Source: Trametes villosa
Lineage: Eukaryota > Basidiomycota > Agaricomycetes > Polyporales > Polyporaceae
Direction: 5' to 3'
Assembly (NCBI GenBank): GCA_002964805.2
Contig: PUDQ02000033.1
Coordinates: forward strand, 248,001-312,000
DNA: 64,000 nt
Shown in pieces: positions 11,642 through 21,855 of the stretch. Each line of letters starts with the position of its first letter. Position 1 is the stretch's first letter. The notes under the pieces are model-generated. The model was given only the letters and a program-made list of their open reading frames with translations, searched no databases and had not been told where the DNA came from. A program made the translations under genes and the position numbers.

Positions 11642-13522
11642 ATGCGTAATCTCCCTTGGATTGCGCTCGCGGTTCGCATCGGAATTGCACTTGCGACATG
11701 CACGTTCTTTCAGCCTGACGAATACTTCCAGTCGCTCGAGGTCGCCCACCACCTCGTGTTCGGCTATGGGCAGCTTACCTGGGAATGGCTTGCGCCGAAG
11801 CCGATTCGGAGTATCATCTACCCCGCTTTGAACGTGCCTATCTACTGGCTGCTGAAGGTACTCGGCTTGGATGGAGCAGCTGCTTTGGTAGGTGCGTGTT
11901 CGCGCGAGTTCTAGTGGGGTACGCGGTCTTAGTGTGTTGCAGGTATGGGGACCTAAGCTGCTGCACGGCGCACTCGCCGCGTGTACCGATATTTGGCTGG
12001 CCCGCCTGACACGGAGGACGATTGGGGAGAGGTACGTGGACGCAGCTGTGAGTACTCCCGGGACTGCGGAAACTATGTGGTCGGCGGCCTGACGTCGCAG
12101 CAGGTCCTATTCTCCTTGACGTCCTTCTTCCACGGCCTGTCGCTCTCCCGCTCAATCTCCAACTCTGCGGAGACGTCTTTGACAACCGTAGCTCTGAGCT
12201 ACTTTCCTTGGGACGTCAGTATGCCGCGGTGGAGGTAAGTGGATGGACGGTACGGATTACCTGCGGATTATATTCACGTCCGCTCAGGTCGGATACCCGA
12301 AGAGCGCTGCTATTCGCTGCGTTAGCGTGTGCTATTAGGCCGACGAACGCGGTCCTATGGGTGTTCGTGTTTACATCGCTACTGTGGACGCTGCGCAAGC
12401 GTCCAGGCGATGTTGTATCCGTCATACTGAACGCCTCCTTAGTCGGGTGAGTACAGTCTCAATTGTGCATACCTACAAACTGACAATCATCTAGGGCACT
12501 AGTGCTTCTCGGTGTCGTCGGCTTGGACTCGCTGTATTACGGGAAGCTTACCCTCACACCAGTCAACTTCCTCCTTACGAACGCGTCATCCGTGTCTCTG
12601 TTCTACGGAAGAAGTCCTTGGCACTACTACCTCTCTCAAGCGCTGCCTCTGCTCGCCACCACGGCTCTTCCCTGGGTTCTCCATGGCGCGTATCTTGCGG
12701 CTAAACCTACGGCACACGCCCCTCTAAAGGCTATCCTTGGCCTGTTGTTGTGGACGATCTCGGTGTATTCGCTCGCCGGACACAAAGAATGGCGCTTCCT
12801 CCACCCCCTTCTCCCGCTTATGCATGTACTGGCGGCGAAGTCGTTCGTGGATAGCCGCGGCCCCAAACACGACTCGCAATCTGGCGCGCTCTTCGCTCGC
12901 CGTGTGTTGATTGCGCTCTCTGTTCCCGCGCTGATTTACGTGACATTCTTCCACGAGCGTGCTCAGGTCGCCGTGATGCACCACTTGCGGCATCTCGCGC
13001 CAGAGGCCTCGAGGTCGGTTGGGTTCCTCATGCCTTGCCACTCGACACCGTGGCAAGCGTATCTCCATCGCGCGGACCTTCGCGATGACGGTGTGCTGTG
13101 GGCGCTGGGATGCGAACCTCCGCTTCAGTACGTCCGCCATGTTTCGGGGTGTACGACAGGACGTGACACATCTCGCTTCCAGGGGTCAGAACGTCACCGA
13201 ATACAAAGACCAAACGGACATATTCTACGCGTCGCCGATGGAGTATCTCAAAACCCGATTTCCCGAACAGGTGAACCCAAGGTTTCCGCCCTCGCCGCTT
13301 CCGCGGTCGAAACCGGGTACCTACACGGGCGAAGACCACCCGTGGCGACACGAATGGCCGCAGAACCTGGTCCTCTTCGGGGCCCTGCTGGACCAGGCTG
13401 ACGTCAGAAAATTTCTTCGCGATCTGGGCTATGAAGAGGCATGGAGGGCCGAGCACGGCTGGGAGGGGGACGAGCGCAGGCGAGGCGGAGTCCGGGTCTG
13501 GAGATACCGCAATGATATATAG
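11642..13522 (+). CDS. GPI10: GPI mannosyltransferase 3 (GPI10/PIG-B)
   Basis: Six exons: 11642-11887, 11943-12047, 12104-12234, 12288-12446, 12495-13127 and 13183-13522; 537 residues. GPI10/PIG-B is an ER membrane dolichol-phosphate-mannose-dependent transferase (GT22) that adds the third mannose to the GPI anchor precursor. The luminal signature FQPDEYFQSLEVAHHLVFGY then LTWEW near the N-terminus is diagnostic, with the acidic pair in the first loop. SLTSFFHGLSLSRSISNSAE, IRPTNAVLWVFVF, DSLYYGKLTLTPVNFL, GHKEWRFLHPLLPL and the C-terminal QTDIFYASPMEYLKTRFP block all match the family. Many hydrophobic helices are spread along the protein. The acceptor of intron 2 could be 12100 or 12103, a one-codon difference. 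Confidence 0.95.
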
Positions 13523-13751
13523 CCGCGCGCTGTTGCCGTAGAGATCGTTGGATGCACGACTTCTATCGCCCTGAGACGCGATGCACGATGCGCACCGCTG
13601 GCGGGGACGTGCGCGGAGGGCGCCGTCTCGACTCGGGCTCGAGCGCCGGAGCGCCCAGAGCCCGATCCGAGTCGTTTTCCGACGAAGGCGCGCGAGATGA
13701 GCGCATCCCCCAACGCGACCTCGCGGGCCAATCACGGCACCCGCACGCTAC

Positions 13752-13757
13752 TTATAT
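13752..13757 (+). promoter_or_regulatory. TATA-like box of the single-exon F-box gene
   Basis: TTATAT sits 63-68 bases before the ATG at 13820 and inside the longer open frame that begins at 13697. This favours 13820 as the true start, since the longer frame would place the core promoter in coding sequence. Confidence 0.45.
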
Positions 13758-13819
13758 CTCGCCTGCTCACCGCCGTATGTCTCCAGCTCACCGCGCCCGC
13801 CCGCTCTCACCCTCGCACT

Positions 13820-14989
13820 ATGGCCGCACCGTCCACACTGCGCCCCGCGCTCCCTGTTGAGCTTTGGCTCCAGATATTCCGCTGGGCGACGCTCAGCCCC
13901 TCTACTCACGCGCTTCACACGACGAGATACCGCCCCTTCGAGGTCGTAGACTTCCACGGCTTCGACGAAGCCACGTCGACGAAGCTCGCGCTCGTCCTCG
14001 TTTGCAAGCAGTGGCAGCAGTGGGCAACGTCGCTGCTCTACGAGGACGTCCTGCTGCCGCGCGAGCGCAACCCGCTCAACCACATGCTCAGCTACAGGGA
14101 CGCGGACGATAACGCCTCGATTCCCCCGACCATGGTCCACCGCGTCCACCTTCCGTACTCCAGCACGACTATCAAAATGCCGAAGCCTATTGAGCCCGTC
14201 CAGCTCCTCACGCGGTGTCCGTCCGTCGACGTCCTCGTCCGCACCGCCGACGTCTTCGGGTCGGGCGACTACGAGTTCGACACGGACTGCCCGCCGCTGC
14301 CTGCGCTGAAGCGGCTCGACTGGTACCACCACAACGAGGCCGCGCGCACGGGCGGGATCAACTCCCTCCCACACGTCCTCGGCGCGGCGCCGAACGTCGA
14401 GTATCTCACCGTCGGCGGCGAGCTCTGGCAGAGCTTCCTCTGCGCGCCGCCCGTGCACCTCCCGCGGCTCACGACGCTGCGCCTCCGGCGCGTGAACGCG
14501 TTCTTCGTGATGCAGCTCGCGCGCTGGGCGCTCCCCGCGCTCGCGCACCTCGTCTTCGACCACCTCTCGAACGCGGAGATCTTCGAGCCGCTCTGGGAGG
14601 CGTTCGGCGCGCAGGCGCGCACGGCGGAGCTCGGCGTCAGCCTGAAGTTCTACGTGCACGACTTCCTCGCGCTCGTCCTCGCGGGCTGCCCGCGCCTTGA
14701 GGCGCTCAACTACTACGTGCACTTCACGCACGCGCCGGTGGTGCTCCGCCCGCAGGAGGAGCTGCGGACGATCGGCCTGCACGCGCTCCCGAACTCGTTC
14801 TACGCCGCCGGCAGCCCCGAGTTCTGGGCGCACTTGGGGCAGCATCTCGGGGCGTTCACGGAGGAGCTCTTCCCTGCCCTGCAGAGCGTGAAGCTGTACG
14901 GGGATTGGAGCGCCGTCACGGAGGAAGAGGAGTTCGGACGCCTCGTTGAGCCACTCCGCAAGAGGGGCTGCACCATAGAGATTGCATAG
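13820..14989 (+). CDS. F-box protein, intronless (389 aa)
   Basis: A single exon. The frame is open from 13697, but the start at 13820 is preferred: MAAPSTLRPALPVELWLQIF opens directly into an F-box and a TATA-like element lies just upstream of it. The F-box spans about residues 9-60 (LPVELWLQIFRWAT then LVCKQWQQWATSLLYEDVLL), giving Skp1 binding in an SCF ligase. The rest is a repeat-like series of Leu-rich segments (LPRLTTLRLRRVN, LPALAHLVFDHL, CPRLEALNYYVHF, FPALQSVKLYGDW), suggesting degenerate leucine-rich repeats as a substrate-recognition domain, as in many basidiomycete F-box/LRR proteins. The gene has very strong GC-ending codon bias and no introns, unlike nearly all its neighbours. 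Specific substrate unknown. Confidence 0.85.
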   Translation: MAAPSTLRPALPVELWLQIFRWATLSPSTHALHTTRYRPFEVVDFHGFDEATSTKLALVLVCKQWQQWATSLLYEDVLLPRERNPLNHMLSYRDADDNASIPPTMVHRVHLPYSSTTIKMPKPIEPVQLLTRCPSVDVLVRTADVFGSGDYEFDTDCPPLPALKRLDWYHHNEAARTGGINSLPHVLGAAPNVEYLTVGGELWQSFLCAPPVHLPRLTTLRLRRVNAFFVMQLARWALPALAHLVFDHLSNAEIFEPLWEAFGAQARTAELGVSLKFYVHDFLALVLAGCPRLEALNYYVHFTHAPVVLRPQEELRTIGLHALPNSFYAAGSPEFWAHLGQHLGAFTEELFPALQSVKLYGDWSAVTEEEEFGRLVEPLRKRGCTIEIA

Positions 14990-15221
14990 ATTGGTTTGTG
15001 TGTTTGGTATCTGCTCCCCTGCTCCTTGTTCTCGACATGCTCTCCTAGACTCTCTACATACCGCTTACTTTACGAGATGTGCTACATATAGCGTCTCACG
15101 GACCCGGACCGATGTAAACTATAATACGCAATAGACATAGACATACATTGCTCAAAACACAGCGAGCGAACGATGCATAACAAGAGGGACAAGATCCGTG
15201 GTGGGCAGGGCGAAAGGTTCG

Positions 15222-16154
15222 TTACGTGGCGCGTTGTGTAGATCGTCCTCGCCTCATTGACTGAGACTCCGACTGAGAAGCACGCGGTTCCGCATGGCGG
15301 GTCCGAAGGGCGGTGCTGGCCGACGCACTGAATTGCGCATCAGCCTGCCTCTTCTGCTCTCGGAGCCGAGACAGGAGATGCGCCGAAGGCTGCAGGGGCG
15401 GCGGCGGGGGCAACGTCCCTGCCCGCGTCTGCAAGGCAGCTGCAGGCACCCGTGAGCCAAGTTGTGGGCCAGGGCTAGGGCGTGCCCCTGCAGGGCTCCG
15501 CGGTGCAGGCACAGTCGTGGCATGTTGTCGATGCGTGTGGTGGTAGTGGGTGTTGGCGTGGGGGTGCCGCGGGGGCGCTGCGCTGCCTGTGACATGCATC
15601 GGAACGCGGATGCGTCACAGGTGGCGTCGGCACTCACTAGTTGAAGGCTGCTGCAGCGCGTCGGCGGGGTGCCCGGGCGGCCGGTGCCAGGCGGGGATGT
15701 AGTCCGACGCGAGCATGGTGTCCGCCCACTGACGGGGGGCTTGGGGCGCGCTGCGGTGTCGACATGGTGGGCAGAGGGGGTATCGGTCCTCGGCGTGTGC
15801 GCGCGGCGCTGCGCCCGGGTAGTACGGCTGTCCGCAGCGCCGACAGCGCAGCGTGCTCACGGGAGTGCGTGGGCGGGCAAATGGCGGGAAGTCGTGGATG
15901 GGGATGGGAGGGTTGTAGGCGGGGTATCTCGAGCTCGATGGTTCGGGGTCCATCGAAAATATGAGACTGCTGCTGACGATGGGCTCTCCGTAGTACGCGT
16001 GCGACCCGTCCGAGCGACTAGGGAATGATGGCTGTGTCTGTGGTACTGCGAGTGGATCGACGCCGGGCCCAGGAAACGACGGCTCGCCCTGCTGTCTCCG
16101 ACGCGCCGACCGCGGCGGGGGTATTGGGATTGCTCTCGACGGACGACCGGCCAT
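15222..16154 (-). CDS. Hypothetical protein with CxxC-CxxC zinc ribbon
   Basis: Two exons, 16154-15638 and 15586-15222, joined in phase 1, give 293 residues. The protein is mostly Pro/Ser/Arg/His-rich and probably disordered. One compact island stands out at about residues 100-130: LRCRRCGQPYYPGAAPRAHA followed by PLCPPCRHR, a CxxC-x(~22)-CxxC zinc-ribbon-like arrangement. The second exon is His/Pro/Ala-rich and ends SRLREQKRQADAQFSASAST...RTRHAEPRAS. I do not recognise the family. Support for it being a gene: start codon, canonical GTGAGT donor and CACAG acceptor, correct phase, and an otherwise empty region. It may be an orphan or restricted to close relatives. Confidence 0.55.
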
Positions 16155-17717
16155 GTCGCGCAAGGGACGCAAGATGATGATGTTCGGGAAGAAGAAACGT
16201 GGGACGGGGCGCGGGGGAGCAGCACGCTTTTGTAGGGCGCGGCGGGGACCCACATACCGCTGTTTATTGGGCAGGGCCGCTCGGGCTCCTAATGCGTCCC
16301 AAAACGGCGGGATGAGATCCCCCGATAGCGTTCAGCGGCCGGGGCCGAGTCGCACGCAGGTGCATCATAGCTTTTGGATTGCCGATGTCCGAAAGCCTCT
16401 CGTGGTCGGCGGAAGAAGCGGGAGAAGGAGCGGGGTCGGAGGGCAGGTTATGGGGTACGTGGCGGCGCCTTGCACTTCGGACGTTCCGATGAGGAAGGAG
16501 ACGGGGCGGGCACACCGGAGCTCGGGGTTATCCTGCGCTGGAGGTCTAGACAGGCAAGTGAGGACATGAAGGCCGCAGCAGGGGCAGGGACACGGGCTAC
16601 TTACCTTCGGGAAAGGTGGAAAGGCGCAGCCTGTGCGGGCTCTAGCGGTGGCAATTGGACGAACGCGTGACAGCACGCGCACCGCATCCTCTATATTGCG
16701 CGCTCTCGGAGAGACCATTGTGGCAAGCACACGGCCACGTCGGGGGCGAGGTTTGGGGGAGAAGTGACGATACAGCGCGAAGGCACGTACTAGGATCAGC
16801 GCCGCCCGTGTGAACCGACGGGGATTCATGAAAACCTTAGTAGTAATGGAAGTTCCCCGCAACGGCGGACAAATGGCGCAGCACAATCGCCCGAGGGGAG
16901 AGCCCGCTGGGAGGAAGTCGGACGTCTGCATCGAGACAGCGCTCAACGTGATTATCAACACCTTGTCCGTCCCCAACCACGCAAGTACAATGCCTTCCCC
17001 GCTTGTGGGGGACAATGGACCTCGAGAGAGAGCAACCAGTTTGCCCGTTTGGTCTGTAACCCGGGCATAGGGTTACCCCCCAAAGCAAGTATTGCAACCG
17101 CTGACCTTGGGCTCGCTTGCCGAAGGCCATGCGAGCGGCCGCTCATAGGGACGAGTCAAGCCGCTGTCTGCGCTGAGGCAGCCCAGAATGGCATGTTGCA
17201 CTTTCACCGCCCGCGGCCCCCCAACCATTTCCGCGGCGGCTTCGTGTGGAAGATCAGTGCATCAGGCGGTCGAATGAAAGACGTAGCCTGGGCCCTGCCT
17301 GTCCCGAGGTCTACGAGCACCGGATTCCTGGGTGCGTATGATAGGTCGTTCATGAAACCCAGAGACATGTGGGCGAAACGAGCTCATGCATCACCGCATA
17401 ACGACCGAACCGGCGGCGACGCGGACCACACAACAACCCGAAGGTGTGGTCACCGCTTGAATGGATTGTGGCTTGGATTGAACGCACCTGGTCTGGACCA
17501 CCGTGCCGCCGAACCGTTCTCACATGCCCGTCGGGCCCATCCATTGGAAATGAGGGTAGGATACCTGTCAAACTCTTTCCAGCAGAACCTGTGGATCTGG
17601 TGAGAGGCATCAGCGATGAATTAAGAGGTTCTGTGCGAGAGTACAGCTCCTGGGGAGTCGGCGAAAACCGGTATAGATCGAGAAATACTAGAGGCAGGGT
17701 GTGTGTGTAGTCTACGA
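16155..17717. other. Intergenic, 1.56 kb
   Basis: Lies between two minus-strand genes. Open frames up to 216 codons on minus (16365-17015) and 184 codons on plus (17049-17603) lack any recognised motif or good splicing context and are rejected. No repeat or RNA gene seen. Confidence 0.5.
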
Positions 17718-18555
17718 TCACCGCCCAATCTTCACCCGCTGGGAGCGATTGAGCTAGAATGACAACACGTCAGTATGTCGCCGACACTGCGAATCCGATG
17801 TGGAACGTACACGTCTCCGCTTCTTCAGCCTATGGGGACACGCACGGCATCAGCAGCTGCGCCGTTTCGGCGCACAATACGGGCACTCACTTGTGCTTCT
17901 TCATCTTCTTTCTGCGCTTCCTCTTGGTGCTGTCCATGTACAGCTCGAACTCGGCCTCCGCCAGGCTGACCTCCTCCGCGCGGCCCGAAGTCATGTCCAG
18001 GCCTAGCCGCTTCATCGTGTCCTCCCACGCGAGCGAAGCCCCGATCCTGTTGACGACCATCGCCCGCGCCAGCTGACGCGCCGCATCCGCATCGGCTTCC
18101 GGCGAGGCGTCTACGCTGTCCTCCACGGTCCCGTACCTGGCGCTCTCGGGCGTCGGGCTGGGCGCGAGAGGGAACAGCGACGAGTGTGTCTCGAAGAGCG
18201 ATGAGGGTGGCTGAGCGAGCGTGAGCAGCGGTCGGTGGAGGGAGAAGAACTGGTGCAGCTTCAGGTCCTGCGGGTTGACGCGGGGGTGTACGGGAGCGAA
18301 GTGCGACGCCAGAGTGAGCGGGGATGGAGAGCTGGCCGCCTCCGCGCTCTGAGGCGATATCGAGCCGACATCGTCCTTGGATGGGGTGGCGGAGACCTCG
18401 CCGCTGGGCGAGTCGCCGTTGGTCTTGCTTGCTGAGGGGGCGTCCTTGAGGTGTTTGGCGGGGACGAAGAAGCGGCCGCCGCCGGGCTTGGAGAAGGCAG
18501 AGTATGCCCTGCGGGCACCTGCTGCTGGCCGCAGCAGATGAGACAGGACAGACAT
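17718..18555 (-). CDS. Mitochondrial small-subunit ribosomal protein mS38 (Cox24/AURKAIP1 family)
   Basis: Three exons: 18555-17891, 17829-17811 (only 19 bases) and 17753-17718, giving 239 residues. mS38 (yeast Cox24) is a small-subunit protein of the mitoribosome; in yeast it is also linked to COX1 mRNA processing and translation. The N-terminus (MSVLSHLLRPAAGARRAYSA) is a typical mitochondrial presequence. The conserved C-terminus is assembled only across two introns: ELYMDSTKRKRRKKMKKHK, then LKKRRR from the micro-exon, then LNRSQRVKIGR and stop. Reading straight through the first donor gives a TGA right after MKKHK, so an unspliced model ends 17 residues early. The long, Ser/Pro-rich middle is poorly conserved, as is usual in this family. 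Confidence 0.92.
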
Positions 18556-18841
18556 CGCGGACGACGAGCAGAGACCGTCGAGGTGTGGTTCAGCGTCGTC
18601 AGACTCGACGCCCACGCCTCGAGCCCCTTGCAAAAACCACGTGGGTCTGGGCGCTTATTCGACAGCAGCCCGTGGGCGCTAAAACGGGCGACTGTAGGCG
18701 ACTGTGTGGCACAAAGTGTTGGTGGTACAATAAATAGCGAATACAGATATGCGGTAACGTAGAGTGTATGATACATATTGAGGGGCCAGGGTATAGCGCA
18801 CGCGCGACCAATGTCCAATTGTCCGATGAGAGCTAGAGACT

Positions 18842-19940
18842 TCAGGTGACAGTGACGATCTGCCCCTTGCCATCCTTGAGAATGACCAGTTCGCAGTCGA
18901 TCTTCTCTCCGGTATCGCCACAGACAACGTCGGTAGGGTCGACAGCATCGAACTTGACCTGTCTGCGCTCGACGAACGACCGGCCGAGGATGACATCGAA
19001 GTGCGACTCCTCCGTCAGGTAGACGGAGTGGACGGTCCGCGTGCGGCCCACCGTGACCGGCCATTTCCCCAGGCTATCGAGAGTCAGCATTCAAGTACGC
19101 AGATACAATGGCGGAGTACTCACTTCACGATGCCTGTGTAGCCGTAATGTCCGGGCGCAGCGTCCCTCGGGATAAACCCGTTCTTGATCGCGAACTTCCG
19201 CGAGATGTACACATGGCGGTAGCCCGTCTTGAGCAGCATCCGCACTGCACCCACACCGTCAGTTCCTGCAGTGGGAAAGTGTGCGCATGGACGAACCGTT
19301 GTTCACAGGCCCAATGCTCCCGCTAATGGTGCGCACCCCATTCTCGTTGTGGAATTTCTCGAACTCCTTTTTGAATTTGGGCACGGCGTTCTGGGGCTTG
19401 GGCGCCTTGCTGCTGCGCTTCTTCGACTTCCCACTCGCGACGGACGAGCTCTCAGGGGTCGCCGGGAGCCGCGGGGATGCGGCGGGCTTGGGGCGGAAGA
19501 CGTAGAAGGAGGGGTTCTGGTACTCGGGCGGCGAAGGTAGAGGGGAGTCCGGGTTGCGGACAAAGAGTATGGGCCAGCCCTCGCCTCCGGGTGTGGCGGA
19601 CTTCAGCCTCCATGCGAATATCGCGTAGTCCGAGGCTGCAGGCCATAGAGGTTAGAGAGGCTATAGCGGAGCATGTGAAGGGCGTACCATCGTCCAGATT
19701 CCACACCGTGTTATTCCACTCATATTTGACCCAGCCTGAGCGCACATGTCTGCCATTTAGCTCTGCGACGGTCTTCTTGCTGAGCTTGTCAAACAGGGTC
19801 TCCAAGCTATCTTCAATGTCTATCAACGGTGTTAGAGGGCATTTATAGAAGCTTATGGTTTGATACTGACCTGAGTAGATGATAGCAAAGGACGAAGTCG
19901 GGGTGTGGACGTCAAGGATGGACGGGCCGGGTTGCGCCAT
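18842..19940 (-). CDS. Conserved fungal protein with retropepsin-like C-terminal domain lacking the catalytic Asp
   Basis: Five exons: 19940-19871, 19819-19688, 19635-19297, 19244-19124 and 19073-18842; 297 residues. Residues about 24-80 (DIEDSLETLFDKLSKKTVAE ... WVKYEWNNTVWNLDDASDYAIFAWRL) form a compact region that looks like a small beta-grasp or PB1-like domain. A basic linker follows (GKSKKRSSKAPKPQ). The C-terminal part begins GSIGPVNNVRMLLKTGYRH and ends in VKFDAVDPTDVVC and ELVILKDGKGQIVTVT. Two features recall retroviral-type aspartic proteases: LLKTGYRHVYISRKFA, where DTG would be expected but Lys186-Thr-Gly is found, and FDVILGRSF at 246-254, the hydrophobic-Gly loop. I believe similar proteins occur in other Agaricomycetes, but know no function. 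The protease resemblance is inference. Confidence 0.7.
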
Positions 19941-20282
19941 GGTGGTCAGTGTTCGGCACGAGTGGTGAAGTGATGGGAGGGTGCTCAGTTGTGTTGTACC
20001 TTCTCCTGCTGCGCTCGCTAGCTCTTATGTTCGTACAGGGCGGATGTCCAGGAGTTGGTGGTGGAGCAGAGCGTCGGGTGCGGCAGCAGAGCCGTGGCAG
20101 CGACGCGCGCGGGACTTCAGTGTTTCGATCGCGACCGCGCTGCACGTGACCCTGCGGGTGCACATCCGACGGCTCTCCTGGAGCCTACGATGTGGCACCC
20201 TCGGCCCGAGAACGTCTCGGGTAGAACGGAAAGGACGGGATTTATTCGAATGGAAAGTAGGGCAACTAGGCGTACAAGGTAA
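19941..20282. other. Intergenic, 342 bases
   Basis: Promoter of the preceding minus-strand gene and 3' region of the AA8-CBM1 gene. No defined element recognised. Confidence 0.5.
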
Positions 20283-21392
20283 CTAGTGGGAAGGCTGGCA
20301 CTGGCTGTAGTACGGGGGAGAGACAGCGACACAGGTGAAGCCCGAAACGCAGGCGGTGGGGCCAGTGAAGCCAGTTCCACCGCACTGTCCGTACTAAACA
20401 ACGGGTCAGTCTGATGTTCGAGAGCCGCATAGGAGGAAGTTAAGCGTACCGCGGTCTGGCGAGCTCCAGGGGCGCCGCTAGTGGTCGAGGGCGGAACAGT
20501 GGACGTCGGAGGGGCGGCCGGGGTGGTGGTGGGGGAAGCGCTACCGCCGATGTACTTGCTGTAGGAAGACGAGTGCGACTGGCTCAAGTCAACGCCGAAG
20601 AAGGCGAACTGGTCGTGCTCGGTGAAGCTCGAGTTTATGTCCGAGGGGGTTTCGACCTTTGTCTTGGTGGACGCGACGTAGGCGAGGACCGCAGTGCCGT
20701 CCAAGTTGCCGGAGCCGAGGGAGCCCCCCTCCCAAGCGGTGCAGTTCTGTGAAGAGCAAAGGTCAATCTCGCGGTCTAACTCTACTAGTCGAGTAGGCAT
20801 ACCTGGCAGCGGAAGATGGCGTTGACGTGCGTGCTGTTGATCTTCGACTGAGGGAGAAGGGTGATCTTCGGACCCGCGTAGGCCGTAGGGAGGACGTAGT
20901 CGCTACAGACATATCAAGTCAGTACATACTAAACGGATAAGATGGTAACGGTAGCGGACGTACTCTGCCCAGCGCGGCCCAAGCATGATCTTGTTGCCGT
21001 TCGGCCACATGGTGAACAGAAGGGCGTTGGACATCTGTCCGCCCATGCTGATACCGCTCCAGCCAAAGGAGGCAGGGGCGACAAGGTTGACGATGTACTC
21101 GTTGGATGCGGGAGTCGCATCGGGCGGAAGGACGACACCGATCGTCATGTCCAGCGTAGAGTCCTGATTAACACAACGTCTATCAGAATGATATGCAGTA
21201 GCCGGTGTGTGCCACGAGCATACCGTAATGCCCTGGAAGCAGAAGCCGCTCGACGCATCGCAGTAAGACGACGCGACTTGAGCAGAGACTATAGCCGTCA
21301 TAGTCAGATTTGCGTCACGGAACGCTTGAGGCGGAGCACGTACCAAACGTCGCTGCGGCAAGCGCGAGAACGGCGGCAGTTTTGAAGGCCAT
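20283..21392 (-). CDS. Secreted AA8 cytochrome domain with C-terminal CBM1 (cellulose-binding b-type cytochrome)
   Basis: Six exons: 21392-21344, 21288-21224, 21163-20964, 20902-20803, 20746-20450 and 20393-20283; 273 residues. A signal peptide ([20 protein letters not shown]) leads into a cytochrome domain of the cellobiose-dehydrogenase type (AA8): [36 protein letters not shown] with the candidate Met haem ligand, then [11 protein letters not shown] with the candidate His ligand. A Ser/Thr/Pro linker ([20 protein letters not shown]) joins a family 1 carbohydrate-binding module, [20 protein letters not shown]...YYSQC, with its four Cys and three aromatic positions (Phe replaces the common Trp). 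No flavin dehydrogenase domain is present. This matches the stand-alone cellulose-binding cytochromes of white-rot fungi, thought to shuttle electrons to copper lytic polysaccharide monooxygenases outside the cell. Confidence 0.93.
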
Positions 21393-21457
21393 GTTTTCCG
21401 GTGTAGACCACTAGAGTAGACTGGTATGTTGCACCATCCTGTTGTCGTCGCAGCCCT

Positions 21458-21465
21458 CATATATG
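21458..21465 (-). promoter_or_regulatory. TATA-like box of the AA8-CBM1 gene
   Basis: CATATATG (self-complementary) lies 66-73 bases before the AA8 start codon, a normal distance in filamentous fungi. A TATA element suits an inducible extracellular enzyme gene; nearby housekeeping genes lack one. Confidence 0.5.
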
Positions 21466-21632
21466 TCTGCCGTACCCCGACGCTGCCTGAACGCGAGCAG
21501 TTCGTCCATGCTGGTATCGCGCCTTCTCCTAGGTGTAGCCAAGGAAGCACCGCGAATGAAGCGGGCCAGTAGGGTGCAGAACATTAAACATAGCACTCGG
21601 ACAGGACTTCGGACAAGCCTCGCTGAATGGGA

Positions 21633-21712
21633 GTGGGGCAGGAGCCAGGCGAAGCCGCGCGCCGGGGCGAGGAAGGCGGGGGAAGCTGATCGGGTTGCCA
21701 AATCGGGCGGGG
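21633..21712 (+). promoter_or_regulatory. Cluster of CreA/CRE1-type SYGGRG motifs
   Basis: Four matches to the carbon-catabolite repressor consensus SYGGRG on plus: GTGGGG at 21633, CCGGGG at 21662, GCGGGG at 21676 and GCGGGG at 21707. They lie about 240-320 bases upstream of the AA8-CBM1 start. The consensus is short and the DNA GC-rich, so chance matches are expected; four in 80 bases is suggestive only. Confidence 0.35.
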
Positions 21713-21855
21713 CGAACTGCCGACGCGCGGTTGTGGCGGAATTTTTGTCTCGCCCTGCTCTGCACTCGACTTCCACCCTGCTCACGCGCAGGACCATCTG
21801 ACGACCACCGACCAAGGATCATCACGACGTGAGGTCGCGCTAAAAACTGCACACG

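Larger units (their letters stand above)
21393..21855. other. Divergent promoter region, AA8-CBM1 (minus) and SNU13 (plus)
   Basis: 463 bases between the two ATGs. Contains a TATA-like sequence near the AA8 gene and four SYGGRG (CreA/Mig1-type) matches between 21633 and 21712, listed separately. Confidence 0.6.

Noticed and set aside
13697..13819. Upstream start for the single-exon F-box protein
   Set aside because: A TATA-like element falls inside and the added 41 residues are not F-box-like.
16365..17015. 216-codon open frame on minus
   Set aside because: No domain, no start context, and no link by phase to the zinc-ribbon gene or mS38.
17887..18555. Intronless mS38 ending at MKKHK
   Set aside because: The TGA overlaps a GTGAGT donor and the conserved tail is recovered by splicing.
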